Position numbers and translations under genes: made by a program
The notes under the pieces: generated by a model
What the model was told of the DNA's origin: nothing
Seen by the model: only the letters and a program-made list of their open reading frames with translations
The model's database searches: none
Source: Annona cherimola
Taxonomy: Eukaryota; Streptophyta; Magnoliopsida; Magnoliales; Annonaceae
Length of the DNA stretch: 64,000 nucleotides
Assembly: GCA_030490835.1 (NCBI GenBank)
Contig: CM059971.1
Span: 119,754,564 to 119,818,563 of the forward strand
Direction: 5' to 3'
Part shown: positions 24,760 through 36,689 of the stretch, piece by piece
Numbering within the stretch: position 1 is the first letter of the stretch
Layout of the letters: each line of letters begins with the position of its first letter

Positions 24760-26412
24760 TCATTGAGGTGAGGTGATGTCTAAGTTGGCATAACGGACGC
24801 AATCCGAACTCACCGAACTTCCTCCTTGGTTATACAAGCACTCAGATCCGACATTGATCGCTACATGGGTTTGTTCCTCGTAGCCGCCGTGCAATTGCTC
24901 ACCCAAATCCCACAGGCCGCCCCAAAGACTGCCGTCGATCCAATGGGCCTCAGTCAAAGAGCTGTCCACATCAAACACATGATGGGACGGGCATTGCATT
25001 TCCTCCTCCAACGGTATCGGCACCTGCGCATGCACTTGTGGGCACATGAGAACCATGTCTAGCCCAACTCCCGCGAAGGCGGAGGCGGAGGAGACATTGT
25101 AATCGCTCTCACAGAGTAACGACGACATGATCTTTATCACATCCTTCTCCTGCTGAGGTTGTTCTTGTTCTGTCGGTGGTAACTGCTGCTGCCTTCTTTT
25201 CTTCTCCCTTCGCTGCTGCTGCTGCTTTTTGAGGAGGACGCGGTTCTTCTGTTTCTCTGTTCTCTGAGAAGACTTTCCACCTTTCTTGAAGTGGGTACGC
25301 CAATAGTTCTTGATTTCGTTATCTGTTCTCCCTGGAAGACTTCGAGCGATGGTCGACCATCTGCATGCTTGCGAGCAATTCAATCAGTCTTCCACCACAA
25401 AAAAATCTGGAGAGACACTAATATACCTTGTTGCTGCACACTAATTTAAGTGCCGTGTCTATATTAGCATAACATCATGCTGATACAGTTTAAAAACACA
25501 TTGAAATGATGAATCAGACGTATATTAGCATTTTTTTTTTGTGAGAATGAAGTAGCATGCTTATTAATTAGCATGACAAGCTACAAATTATTCGAAAATA
25601 ATTTTGAATGAAGCGAGGTACTATGTATACATAGCATGCTAATAGAGTCACTCCTCATGTATGCATACTAGCATCGTCTTCATATATATGCAACAAGCTC
25701 CGCTTTCACGTAATCGGTTTTCATTTTTAGATCTGGCTGCCTTTGAGCTTGATATGAGATCCACCCTCAACAAAAGGATCCCTAAGTAATTTAACCAGAG
25801 GTGGACCTGTAAGTAATTAGACTGCAAAAGTATACATCTGGCAAGACGTGGATCCGGCATGTACCTGTTGCCCCATCTTGCATGCAACTGTATGATAATG
25901 CTCTCTTCATGGGGCGTGATCTGGCCCCTCTTCAGATCTGGCCTCAGGTAATTAACCCACCTCAACCTACAGCTCTTCCCATTCCTCTTCAATCCTAACC
26001 ACCCAAAAGTTAGAAAAACGAAATCTAAAATGAATTTCAATAGTTAAGAAGAAACTGGGGGAAAAATAAGAAAAAAACTTTGATTTTTAGCTCATAAGCA
26101 GACCAACTAGAGTACCAAATCCACAACATGCAAATACGGTCACTAAGCATAGACGGGTGGATAACTGATCAGCTGATAATCAGTATGAATGGTTTTTATA
26201 ATACCTGCAAGTCTAGAAACTGAGTTCCATCTTCCTTCTCCATGCATACTAACGTACCCCATCAGGAGCCGATCTTCTTCAGCAGTCCATGGCCCCTTTC
26301 TCCACCCGTCTTCTACCACTTCCCACCCGAAGTTCTGAGCCATTAATTCCTCCCACAATGTTATCCTTTTTTTTTCAGTCAAATTAAAGTTGTCTCCCTG
26401 CCTGGATGACAT
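24760..26412 (-). CDS. R2R3-MYB transcription factor, MYB27/MYB48/59-like
   Basis: Nuclear DNA-binding regulator. Three exons: 26205-26412, 25865-25994 and 24760-25360 (introns of 210 and 504 bp, phases 1 and 2), giving 312 residues. R2 covers about residues 37-88 with Trp at 42, 62 and 82; R3 covers about 90-140, with Ile replacing its first Trp (usual) and the recognition helix [12 protein letters not shown]. Intron positions are the standard ones for plant R2R3-MYBs. The bHLH-binding signature of subgroups such as PAP1 is not intact. After R3 comes a Gln/Lys/Arg-rich stretch (about 145-180), then an acidic, unconserved C terminus ending LDITSPQ. The start at 26412 is the first ATG after a TATA-like box; ATG at 26343 (MAQNFGWEV, 289 residues) is also possible and closer to family N termini. 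The [20 protein letters not shown] core matches this clade; target genes cannot be read. Confidence 0.92.
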
Positions 26413-26454
26413 AAATGGTATGATGATCGTACGTGTGTACAAGGATGCTGCTGC

Positions 26455-26462
26455 TTATATAG
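26455..26462 (-). promoter_or_regulatory. TATA box candidate of the MYB gene
   Basis: The minus strand reads CCTATATAAGC across this site, 43 bp upstream of the ATG at 26412. A start site about 30 bp downstream would give a leader of only ~15 nt to that ATG, or ~85 nt to the ATG at 26343. Confidence 0.5.
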
Positions 26463-26464
26463 GA

Positions 26465-28620
26465 TATACCTCAGTCTGTCAAGTCAATGTCACTATCAAA
26501 ACACCTATATCACATCTTGTTGGAGATCATGGGCGTCGTCCCAAGTGCTATGGTCAATTACCAAAATGGTCTTCTAGCCTTTTTTACAAGAAAAAAGGAT
26601 TAAATCTATTCATGCCAGACTGTCATGCGGATTGATACACGGATACACATAATGTCCGATCCATACAGCTATAGGTATATACATATTTCTTTCTTTCACG
26701 GCTGGGTCGTTTTGCCCAAAAATATACATTAAAATTCTCTGTATATGTGCGTGTACTCTACCTTAATCATTTTGTTCTGAAATTTGGAAATTTTAAATTT
26801 ATTTGATATTTTTAATTTTTAAAAAGCGATAAACATTTATCTACCTTTAGAAATGTAAATAAAATAGCAGAAAATTTTAAAATGTTCAAATTTCACAAGG
26901 GGAAAAATATGGGGGCTTGCACACGAAAAAAATTTATCCTCTTCGTGGCTAGGATTAAATAAGAATGAGATGAAGACGTGGGATGTAAGTGTACGGGAAC
27001 AAAAAAAAATTGTATTAGGAATGAAAAAAGTATATGACGATTGAAAAATGTACAAAATAGATTATTAATTTTTAAAAATGAGAAAAGTGTTGTTGGAAAA
27101 TGGCGTGGGATAGAATATCTCATTTTCTAAAAGGTTTTTCACACTTTTTTCCAATCTTTATACAACATTTATCATTTACACGAGACAACAACATTTTTAC
27201 ATCTCATATCTTCATATTATCCTTACCTATCTAAGTCATGAATAGGATTTTCGATTCAGAGATTTAAAAAAAAGTCTAATCGAATATTTTGAATTCATTG
27301 ATGTGAAATAATATTTGAAGCAAAAATTAACCTCGACAATCCCTTAATATAGATTAAAAATCATAATAGTGATCAAATCAGGTAAAATTAACTTTTTGAT
27401 CCTATGCTATAAAATTCAACCAATTACTTTTGTATTTAAAATTATATATTTAATTGTGAATCATTTAAAGTATAATTCGTATATATGAAGAAGATTTCAC
27501 TTTGATTGGCAAGTTATATATTATAAGTATCTAATATCATTTGAGAATAAAAATTTAGTTTCCAAAAGTTGAAAATATACTAATATATATTGCATATAAA
27601 AGTTTTCAATATATGGGACTTTTTAATCACAATTAACTTCATGTATAGATGAATGTTGCCACTGATTTTAGACTTTTAAAAATAAATTTAAGAGAAGATT
27701 TTTCTTGCACTCACAACATTTGTCTATAACTTTTAATATGCCTACACTATTTCACAAATTCCTCTTGTAATTATAATATTTTTCTAGAAATTCTTTTCGC
27801 ACTCATGGTTAAGACAACTATTATCTATCCACTGAAAAAACTATCCTACTACTAAATTTTCCTAAAACTACTTGAATCATTGGATGCTAGCACATGAGAA
27901 ATGTCTTATTATTTCAATTTCTAAATTTCAGAATAGAATACTTAAATTATCAGAAAACGTAAAAAATTATTTATGGATTATACATATAGAGAAACACCAT
28001 GTTTAGACTCACATATGAAATTGAAAAACTTCAAAAAAATATTTAAAAAAAACGTAGTGCATGGGCCGCACCGAAGTTTCGGTGGACTCTGGCTGCACAG
28101 GGTCGGGGCCCTTCACACCGTGCGATAGCTGTAGGCAAGTAGTTACCGTGGAAAAGCACTTTCAGTTTTGTTCATTCGAAATAATTTTATAAATTATTAT
28201 TATATTTTAATATATTCACAGATGCATCTAAATATTTTTCGTAAGTGATAAAATTTTATATATTTTTAGCAGGTACGAGTTATCTAAGAATTTAGTTGAT
28301 TGAAATCATTTTAATAACTTGTTAAAACAGAGGACGTCCCGTATTTTGTGCAGTGAGCTAGAATCGCGAAACACGTCCAACTGGCCAATCGAACATGAAA
28401 ATGTACATAGAAGGATTGTGCCGTCTACACAAACCGGATTTTTAAAAAAATAATAATAACAAAGATATGTGTATATATACATGTGCCACCAGGCCCACCA
28501 CTGTTGTGTAACGGACACGTGTGGCTAGGGCTGATGTATCGCCACCGGGAGCTGTTAGCCCTTTCCGACACAGGCCGATAAACATAAGATTAAATAAATG
28601 AATTTTATCCCAAAGACAGG
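26465..28620. other. AT-rich intergenic sequence, no gene seen
   Basis: MYB upstream region followed by AT-rich sequence. Small GC-richer islands occur at about 28060-28140 and 28500-28590. No convincing coding frame, RNA gene or repeat border was found. Confidence 0.5.
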
Positions 28621-28624
28621 AGAT

Positions 28625-28858
28625 TGAAATGAGTGGGGGTGGATTTTTTACTGATATGGGCCGGCCGTCCAATGGCTTGTCTACATCTGTTTACATACGT
28701 TGCTGTCGATTTTATTCCCAAGAGATTGATCCAAACCTTGCAAGGAATTGGTATGAGCCAGATGACCTTCATCCTACGGATGGTTTCATGCACCGCAACC
28801 CAAGAGGTGACCAGTTCGATTGGTTTATGTTGCTTTCGTTGAGTTGGCCATCTGAACC
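28625..28858. other. GC-normal orphan segment
   Basis: About 230 bp of balanced composition in an AT-rich setting, with open frames on both strands (plus 28629-28913, minus 28605-28892). The plus frame reads EIDPNLARNWYEPDDLHPTD, which looks protein-like, but I recognise no domain. It ends at a T run that looks like a SINE tail, so it may be part of, or a target of, a retroelement. Confidence 0.3.
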
Positions 28859-28896
28859 TTTTTTTTTTTTTGATTGGCAAATATATCGGCAAAAAT
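28859..28896 (-). mobile_element. Truncated SINE tail (T12-GATTGG)
   Basis: T(12) followed by GATTGGCAAATATATCGG resembles the start of the SINE at 48172 (T-run, GATTGGTACAATTACATATA). A short direct repeat, ATCTGAA, flanks it (28852-28858, 28897-28903). The evidence is thin. Confidence 0.35.
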
Positions 28897-28919
28897 ATCT
28901 GAAGTTCTGTTAATGGTGG

Positions 28920-29507
28920 GTTAATACTTCATAGTTACATGTAAAGACAAGAAGGATGATAACATAAGGATGACTGTTTCAATACTTCTGAAAGCATTCA
29001 AACTTTCATATTTATTATTGATTTTTGAATTTTAAAATATATTTTTTAAAACCTAAACCATTAATTATGTTTAATACATCCTGTTTTATTATATCCTCAA
29101 AAATATTTTTTATTGGAAACTTAAATCTTATAAAAATAGCGTCTTTTTAAGAGTCAATACATAGTTGCTGAAGATTTTAAAAAATATATGATTTAGATTT
29201 TTCAAAAAATATGGAGGCTACTATATCAACACAAGCATTGAACCATTCCCAGCGAATGGTGTAGTCCATTGACTCTACTTGATCATAAAATTGTTATCTA
29301 TCTTATACATTGTACTTAAAATTATTTATTTTAATGGAATCTTAATTTTCATTCAATATGAATATGTGTATATGCTCTATCTAAAAAAGTCAAAAGAATT
29401 AATGCAATAAATTATTTGATTTAAATAACAATTTTGAAGTTGTATTTTCAACGAGTAAATCATCTAAAACATAATCGTTACTTGGATAAATGATTATATA
29501 AAAGATG
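28920..29507. other. AT-rich intergenic sequence, nothing recognised
   Basis: No ORF, RNA gene or repeat border was found. Confidence 0.5.
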
Positions 29508-29893
29508 AATGATCTTGTTAGCCTGTGATAAGCAAATGACTCACTTATCCTATATCAAAAAACTTATTTACAACAAAAAAATTTACTTTTTTTATACACT
29601 TGTTTATCTAAGTTTATTTAATATATAAACCAAGTTTTACCATTTTTGAATATGTGTATATATTTTTTAGAATTTTAAAGATGGGGGTATTTTAAATACA
29701 TATATACACATAGATGTTTTAAAATCTCAAAAAAATATATAAACATATCCAAAAATGGTAAAATTTGATTTATTTGTTGAATACACTTAGATAAACAAGT
29801 GTATAAAGAAAAAAGAAAAAAATTACTATAAATAAGTTTTTTGAAGTAGGCTAAGTGCGACATTTGTTTAACCTGGGTTAACAGGATCACTTC
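29508..29893. mobile_element. Foldback MITE, GTTAGCC..GGCTAAC family
   Basis: The left arm starts near GATCTTGTTAGCCTGTGATAAG and the right arm ends GGGTTAACAGGATCACTTC. The arms are inverted along most of their length: TACACTTGTTTATCTAAG pairs with CTTAGATAAACAAGTGTA, and AACCAAGTTTTACCATTTTTG with CAAAAATGGTAAAATTTGATT-type sequence. Non-coding; same family as 38438 and 56895. Confidence 0.75.
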
Positions 29894-30027
29894 TCTATAT
29901 AAAATATCAACATATTTAAATGCATGTAAACCCTATTTTATAGTGGACTACACCATAACTACATATAGCGCAATTTGACTATACTAGAGCGTGCGCGCGC
30001 GCACACATACACATATATAAAAATAAG

Positions 30028-30575
30028 GGTTCTGCTTCTATGTAACTGGGTTACATAGAAACGGACCCATGTAATCCATTCAAAATTTAAGATTTTGATT
30101 TTTGATGAAAAATCTAATCCATTAATTATATTTAATGTTATTTATTTATCTATGAGATCAAGTTTCATCCCAATTAAGTATGTTTACGGGGCCACATTTG
30201 TTAGAAAATTTTATATATTCATGTGTAAATTAAGAAAATTGCTAAAATATTAATTTTAAAATAGTATTTACATCTAAACTATCCAAAATATCATTTTCAT
30301 ATGAATAAATAATTTTATAAAATATTGTTAAATTCTAATACACGTGTAAATAGATCTAAGCATTTTTCATAATTTACACAGGAATATATATTTTTGAACA
30401 AATGTGGCTCATAAGCATACTTGATTGGCACGAAACTTGGTCTTTTAGATAAACAAATGATACTAAATACAATTAATAAATTGAATTTTTTATCAATGAT
30501 CAAAATCTTAAAATTTAAAAAGATTATATTAGTCTACTTTTATGTAACCCGATTATATAGAAGCGCGTATAAACA
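30028..30575. mobile_element. 550-bp foldback element, ~220-bp arms
   Basis: The left arm (TTCTATGTAACTGGGTTACAT, then TTAAGATTTTGATTTTTGATG, CAAGTTTCATCCCAATTAAG and GCCACATTTGTT) is mirrored by the right arm to about 30575 (AATGTGGCTC, CTTGATTGGCACGAAACTTG, ATCAATGATCAAAATCTTAA, ATGTAACCCGATTATATAGAA). Arms are about 80% matched, with a central ~110-bp AT-rich loop. No ORF; target duplication not resolved. Confidence 0.7.
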
Positions 30576-30659
30576 ACAAAGCAAAGCGAGAAAAGCATGT
30601 GGAGATAAAACTTGGGCTGATTAAGTATAAGCTTAGGTCCCCATGCCAAATTGAAAAAT

Positions 30660-31175
30660 GTTCAATATTAGCATTTGGCTTTTTAGATTTCGAAAACTAC
30701 TAACTTCAAATAATATTATATATGTAATACTTAAATAATATTTTTTTATTTATATGATTTATATTATTTATATTTATATTTGAATATATGTTTGTCATGT
30801 TGAAATTATACTGTGGAAAAAATAAATTATTTTCATGTAGATTTATCTCTATCTTTATATTATTTACTTTTAAATTTATTAATTTTCTTCTTTTATCTTA
30901 TTTCGAAAGTTTAAAATTTTCTTCTATAAATATATTATATCTTTATCTTTTTAAAAACACAATTGGGCTATGCATTATTATTTTTATTTACGTGATTTTT
31001 TATTATTTATTCATATGAAATTTTAAATTTATCATTCTTAAATCAAATGAGAATGTTGGCTCAAACACTTATTCCAACTAATTTTTTAAAAAATAGAGTT
31101 GAGATTTACGATTAACGTTGGAATTAAGAGTTAGGATTAAATTTTATAAATAGAGTTGGAACTGGGACTGAGGTG
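30660..31175. mobile_element. Partial copy related to the 33110 and 52786 hAT-like elements
   Basis: ATTTATTAATTTTCTTC-TTTTATCTTATTTC and the right-hand GGATTAAATTTTATAAATAGAGTTGGAA match similar parts of the elements at 33110-33767 and 52786-53465. The ends are not clear here. Confidence 0.4.
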
Positions 31176-31454
31176 AACCGCTACATCCTCACAAGCATGT
31201 TTATCTTTCAAAATTTATTTTTTTGTTTCTATAAAACTGTTTTATCATTTTTTAGATGTATGTATATTTTTTAAGCTTCCAACATGGGATTATTTTAGTT
31301 AGTTGTTAAAATGACTAAGATACCTCTACATTTGAAATTTCAAAGAAACACTTATTTAATTTGTTTGTTTCATTCCCATGGTAATAAATTGATTATTGTT
31401 GAAAATCCAAACGAATTAAGGCAAGTCATCATGTGTCAAATCTAAGATCAAAAG

Positions 31455-32941
31455 TAGGGGTGCAACTTGGTCGACCCGCGGGTACCCTAAAATCGGGTCG
31501 GTTCGGTTCCTCGGGTAAATTACCCGGTCAATTTCGGGTAGGGGTCGGTTCCGGTTCTGGGTACCCGGAACCGACCCGGATTTAATATTATATTATTATA
31601 TATTATATATTAAATGCAGCTAAATCCCTAAATCGATACGACGAGTCGACGATCCCTGATTCTTCCCCATTCCGTCGTTCGTAAATCGTGAATCGTGATC
31701 CCTGATTCTTCATCGGCAGCGGCAGGCGGCAGCTTCATCGGCAGCGGTGGGTGGCAGAAGGTCGCAACTCCTCAGCAGCGGTGGGCAGCTGAGGCCTGAA
31801 GATTGGCACGGCGGCAATGTCGCATCTGTGGCGAGCGGCAGAAGCTCGCGGCGATCCGGTAAGGCGGTAACAACCCTCTCTCCCTCTCCCTCTCCCTCTC
31901 TCTCTCTCCTTCTCTCTCCCTCTCTCTCCCTCCCTGCCATTCAAGACTAATGCGGTAATGCTTCGGTTTCAACCAAACGTTTTTTATCTTTGCTTCTTCG
32001 GTTTGTTTCAAGTTGCGAGAGATTGTGTAAACGTGTTTACTCTTATTTTTGTGTTGCTGATATCCAAGCTGCATCTCTTTGAGCTGCGAAGTATGGTGAC
32101 AATTTGGTGCTTTTTTTTAAGGCAGTAAACAAAAATTGCAAATTTGTAGCCAAGGCAACCATTCCCAAACTTTTTTAAGGTAATAAAATTATCGTTTGAA
32201 TTAGAAATTTCTGTTATTGTTTGAATTCATTTTGCATGATATAGATTTCTGAATTCTGATTTGCGAATCTGCGATGTGTTAAACTTGGATGTTAGCATTC
32301 TTATTAGATTGTTGGTGTGGCTGGAATTTGTGTTACCCTATTTCTGCATATTTTTTGATGTGTTAAATACTATTTAACAGTTACTCATTTATATAAATTT
32401 TACAGTCACCTGATTGGCTGAAAGCTAATACTGACCGAGTTGCAGGTACCACCCATTGGTTTGCTTCATAATGGAAGTGTTAATATATCATTTTTAACCA
32501 TAAAATATGGAAAGCCTGTACTGATTTACCGTCAAGAATTGAAAACAAGTAAAAATAGATACAAGAAAAATGAAAAGATATTGATCATCTTTGCAACAGT
32601 ATGCAAACATCTTTGCAACAGTAAGCAACCTTAGGCAAAACAATCCATAGGAAAGCGTCAGCACAAATCACTAGAGATTTCATAAAGAAGGATGAACATC
32701 ATGGGTGCTAAACCTTCTAACTTTTCCTATTTTCATTTTACACAGGTTGAAGCTGCAAATAAATCGTGTTTTAGGAACCGATTTTGGAACCGAACCGGAA
32801 CCGACCCGCTCTTGAGAAAATTGGGTAGGGTAGGCTCCGGACCGACCCTGTCTAAAATAGAGTAGGGTAGAGGTTTTGCCAAAACGGGTAAGGGTAGGTT
32901 TTACCCGTACCCGGACCTACCCGACCCAAGTTGCACCCCTA
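31455..32941. mobile_element. Non-autonomous hAT transposon, 1,487 bp, 8-bp target duplication
   Basis: Starts TAGGGGTGCAACTTGGTCG and ends CCGACCCAAGTTGCACCCCTA. ATCAAAAG lies directly on both sides (31447-31454, 32942-32949), the 8-bp duplication of hAT insertion. The subterminal regions are rich in GGGTCGGTTC/ACCCG motifs on both sides. The interior is not simple filler: a GC-rich, CT-rich leader-like part (31630-31935), then intron-like AT-rich sequence up to a possible acceptor TTGCAG near 32445. No transposase frame remains. It probably derives by internal deletion from an autonomous element, keeping promoter and first exons. Confidence 0.85.
31874..31935. repeat. CT/CCT-rich microsatellite inside the hAT element
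   Basis: About 60 bp of CTCTCC/CTCT units. The minus strand reads as an Arg/Glu-rich frame only because of this repeat; it is not a gene. Confidence 0.8.
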
Positions 32942-33109
32942 ATCAAAAGGAAGTACAAGAAAGACAAAAATTCACGATCATACTTTGATTGTTTTGCAAA
33001 TATACTTATATTTCTTGCGGGATAGGAAGGGACAGTTTGCATAAATTTACAGACATACCCTTGCTGTCACTTTTTTTGGCATGACGCTATGATAACATGG
33101 AGCCATGGA

Positions 33110-33767
33110 TAGGAGTGTAACTTAGTCGGGTTGAGCCTAAATCTAATTTTTAACAAATCTAATTTTTAACACTAAATTTACTTTTTCACAACCCGATCCT
33201 GAAGAACCCGATGAACCTAATTTGTAAATGTAATAGAATTAGAGTGCAAGTAAACCGGAGGCCAATTTTCTATTTTTGTATTTATTATAAAATATATTAT
33301 ATACATAATACTTAAATAATATTTCTTTATATTTTGCTACTTTATACTTATATTTGAATACTTGTTTGATATGTTGTAAATAAAGTATATTATTTCATTT
33401 ATATTTATCTTTATTTTTATCATTTAATTTTACATCAATTAATTTTCTTCCTTTATCTTTTTTGATGTTAAATTTTTCTAAAAAATGTTATTTATATTGT
33501 TATATTTTTTAAAAATTTATAGTTAGACTATAAGTTATTGTGTTTACTGACATGATTTGTTGTTATTATATATTCATATAAAATTCTAAATTTATTACTC
33601 TTAAATAAAATATAAATTCTAACCCAAAACTCAACCCAAATCCGATTTTCAAAAATAGGGTTACAATTTAAGTTTTACACAAAGGATTAGGGTTAATATT
33701 TTATAAATAAAATTAGGGTTAGAGTTTAAATAAACCTGAGTTTCGTGAGTCCGAGTTGCGCCCTTAA
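33110..33767. mobile_element. hAT-like MITE, ~655 bp
   Basis: The left end TAGGAGTGTAACTTAGTCGG pairs with the right end CCGAGTTGCGCCCTTA. Near-identical 8-mers CCATGGAT (33103-33110) and CCATAGAT (33768-33775) lie at the edges. The AT-rich interior (ATTAATTTTCTTCCTTTATC) is shared with 52786-53465. Confidence 0.6.
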
Positions 33768-33775
33768 CCATAGAT

Positions 33776-34305
33776 ATACTTATAGATGTATGTAAACAAT
33801 AGAAGAATAATTTGCTATTTTACAAACAATGCGGTTATATCTATATATTAATTTTTTTTAACATTTGGATATAAATTTTTTAATTTAAAAAATTTAATAA
33901 ATTTTAGAGTTATTTAAGTAATTTTTTAGAACGTAACTTGGGTAGGATACCACTTAAGCCATTAAATAATGATAACATATAAAGAACTTTGAATACAACT
34001 AAACAAAATAATATAGTTAGTGAATAATTAAAAATAAGTGTCACAAGAAATTTAGATAACTAAAATAATAATTTAACTATGCAATTTTAAATAATCGCAT
34101 GGGTATTCACCCAATTAGTTTCAGTTACCCATGCCCTCTTCAAATTAAGAATTCGGCGGGCACCCACTCAAGTTTCATTCTTAAAAGATATTTAAATAAT
34201 TTTGATTTTTAAATTCAAAAAATAAATCCAAAAATTATAAAAATAATTTATATGTATACTTTCATAGTTTCATTGTACTGCCATTAGGGATCTAAGCTAG
34301 TGCAC
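33776..34305. other. AT-rich intergenic sequence, nothing recognised
   Basis: No ORF or repeat border was seen. Confidence 0.45.
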
Positions 34306-34308
34306 CCA

Positions 34309-34618
34309 GGTGCACTTAGTTTTGGTGCACCCAGATCTATTTAACTCATTTTTTGAAATTTTTTATACAACTATTAATCGAAGTATATTTAACGTATATA
34401 TATATATATCAAGTTTTATCATTTTTAGATATTTGTAGATATTTTTTGAATTATGAAAACGCCACTAATTTTTAAAAATCTAAAAAAGATAAAACTTAAT
34501 ACACATGTTAAATATATTCAAATTAACAATTGTATAAAAAATTTAAAAAAAAATAAAAAAGTTAAATACACTAGAGTGCACCAGCCATCTAGACTAAGTG
34601 CACCCAGGTACAAATTGT
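34309..34618. mobile_element. Foldback MITE, AGTGCACCCAGGTGCAC family
   Basis: The ends TAGTGCACCCAGGTGCACTTAG and CTAAGTGCACCCAGGTAC are inverted partners, and the interior shows further inversion (TATACAACTATTAATC / AACAATTGTATAAAA). Relatives lie at 50950-51294 and 58213-58528. No coding content. Confidence 0.6.
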
Positions 34619-34849
34619 CATGCCAATTGCAAGCATGCCCATAGTTTGTTCTCATTTGTTTATATAAATTTGCAAGCATGCCCACGACGTCGTAGTGAAG
34701 CATAAAATGATGGCAGGGGTACGCCTACAAAATTTGTGCAAGAAATTAGTGTAATTTGCTATGTTAGAAACAATATAGATATATTTGCATTTAAGATGAG
34801 ACTAATGGGTATATTTTAAAATTACCCTCAATGCGAGTAGGCCAGAGAG

Positions 34850-36255
34850 AGATCACTCGTAAGCCAGATCGAAACATGATGCGTACCGTTGGAAATCAGG
34901 TGGCAGAGCATGCAGCTCCTTACATCAGCTAGCTTTAGCAAGCTTCTTAGTCCTCATGATCGCATTATGCAGGCAAGCTGTAAGATGCCATTTTCGCCCT
35001 GCACGGACCTATTATTTTTTTAATTGCGGCCATTAGAAAATTATGGGTGCAATCCGATTACGGCGGCACGCGTGGGACACGTGTTGCTTGGATGCCATTT
35101 CGTACGATATTTAGAGATTTCTTCGACGCTGATAGCATCGGTACGGACAAAAGGTGATGTAGTCCCAAACAGCGCATGCGTGTGAGCCCCACCAATCCAC
35201 TGCCTTTCATGCGTGCGAAACATCCGAGCCCTCCATGTGGCAGTTAGAAGAACTGCCCGGGATTCCTCGTCAAAAGAAAGACCAGATCTCCCACATCTTT
35301 TATTCTCTTTTCCACTCAAAATTAGGATAAGAATATAAATTACTATATTCCAGCATATCATGGCTTTGTTGGTGCAGTTCAAAGCGATAATTTTAATTGA
35401 TTATTGAGCAAGATCTGCTGGATACGTATTAATATCTAGCTAGCCATTTAATTTAATTTTTTATGTCCTATAATTTCAGTGCAATGATTCAATGCTTACC
35501 ATTAAACGGGTATCACTTTTTCTTTTTTTTTTAAAAAAAATTTAAAATACTTTTACAGACTAGACCTTTTTTTTATATTTATGTACCCCGTGCATATTTA
35601 TTTATAATTACAGAATCATATGTATCAAAAAAATTTATATACTATATGCATATCATGTATATCATACATTTTTAATAGTTATATATTCAATCTACAAATA
35701 TGCTAGTTTTTATAAAACATGAGTTTCCAATGAAATTTATTTTTAATAGCATGATAAAATAAGACGTGTTATACATAATAAATGATTTAAAATTTTAAAA
35801 AATATGCTTTAAAATTCAACCAACGATAAGCATGGTGTCTCTCAATGCTTATGCTAAGTCATTGCCCATAGTATCACCTGGTAAAAAATCCACCATATAT
35901 GCTATCTATTAATTAAATCTTAGTTGAGGCCCACAAGCATGCCGCGAAATGCACGGAATCTTGTGCTCTCTAATTTGCTGATGTGATCCTGCGCATCCAG
36001 TCGTACACATGCAAGCTAGCATCCTTATTTCTCAGATCGTGATCGCCTAAAAGCCAACAGGTTTCTAGAAGCTTTCAACGCGTTAATCCTGACTTATATG
36101 ACGAAATTAAAGTCTTGCCTTTTTCACCAGAGCGCAATCAAAGGTCCCCACGTCAGCTAGCTGGATGTTAATAATAGATTCAGATCACATAGCAGCGCTT
36201 TGGTTATACCTTCGTCATTTTGATAATCAGTGGTGATTGATGAAAATCTATTCCA
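34850..36255. other. Intergenic, partly GC-normal; no gene recognised
   Basis: 34850-35400 has balanced composition, a CACGTG motif near 35077 (in GGGACACGTGTTGC) and a 113-codon minus frame (35041-35382) with no recognisable domain. 35400-36255 is mostly AT-rich. I see no splice-supported gene; 34850-35400 may be a relic or a single-copy non-coding island. Confidence 0.35.
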
Positions 36256-36259
36256 TTTA

Positions 36260-36600
36260 TTTTATTCATTATAATTTGTTTAGTTAGAAAATTAAGCTTT
36301 TCATTATCAAAATATACCTCGCCACATTTGATTAAAAAATATATTTATATGTAAATTTTAAAAAAATTAGATTTATTCACATATCTGGAATGTGTCAATG
36401 CTTTGTTATATATAGAATTATTTATTCACCAAGCAACGATATTTTAAACAATTAAGATATTGAAAAGAAAAGTAATATTTAGCATTAAAACATTTTATTA
36501 TATTCACTTTATATACTTTGCAGATAAAGTGCATGTACAATTATACTAAACAAATAATTAAATTTTTCCAGCTAAACAAGTCATGTTAATTATAATGAAT
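36260..36600. repeat. Dispersed AT-rich repeat, related copy near 63390
   Basis: GCCACATTTGATTAAAAAATATATTTATATG, the later GATATTTTAAACAATTAAGATATT-like part and TATACTTTGCAGATAAAGTGCATG have counterparts at about 63392-63620, including TATATTTGCAGATAAGAGTTATGC. The borders are uncertain. The GCCACATTTG motif also occurs in the foldback element at 30028. Confidence 0.4.
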
Positions 36601-36689
36601 AGAGTAGATATCTTATCAATCACATAGATGGGCTAAAATGAATGCGGATTCACGGAACTGGGTTTCAAGCGGAACTTCTAATCATATAC

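Noticed and set aside
31710..31944. Arg/Glu-rich minus-strand ORFs
   Set aside because: Translation of a CT microsatellite inside a hAT element, not a protein.
35041..35382. 113-codon minus-strand ORF as a gene
   Set aside because: No recognisable domain, no splice or promoter support; kept only as a GC-normal island.
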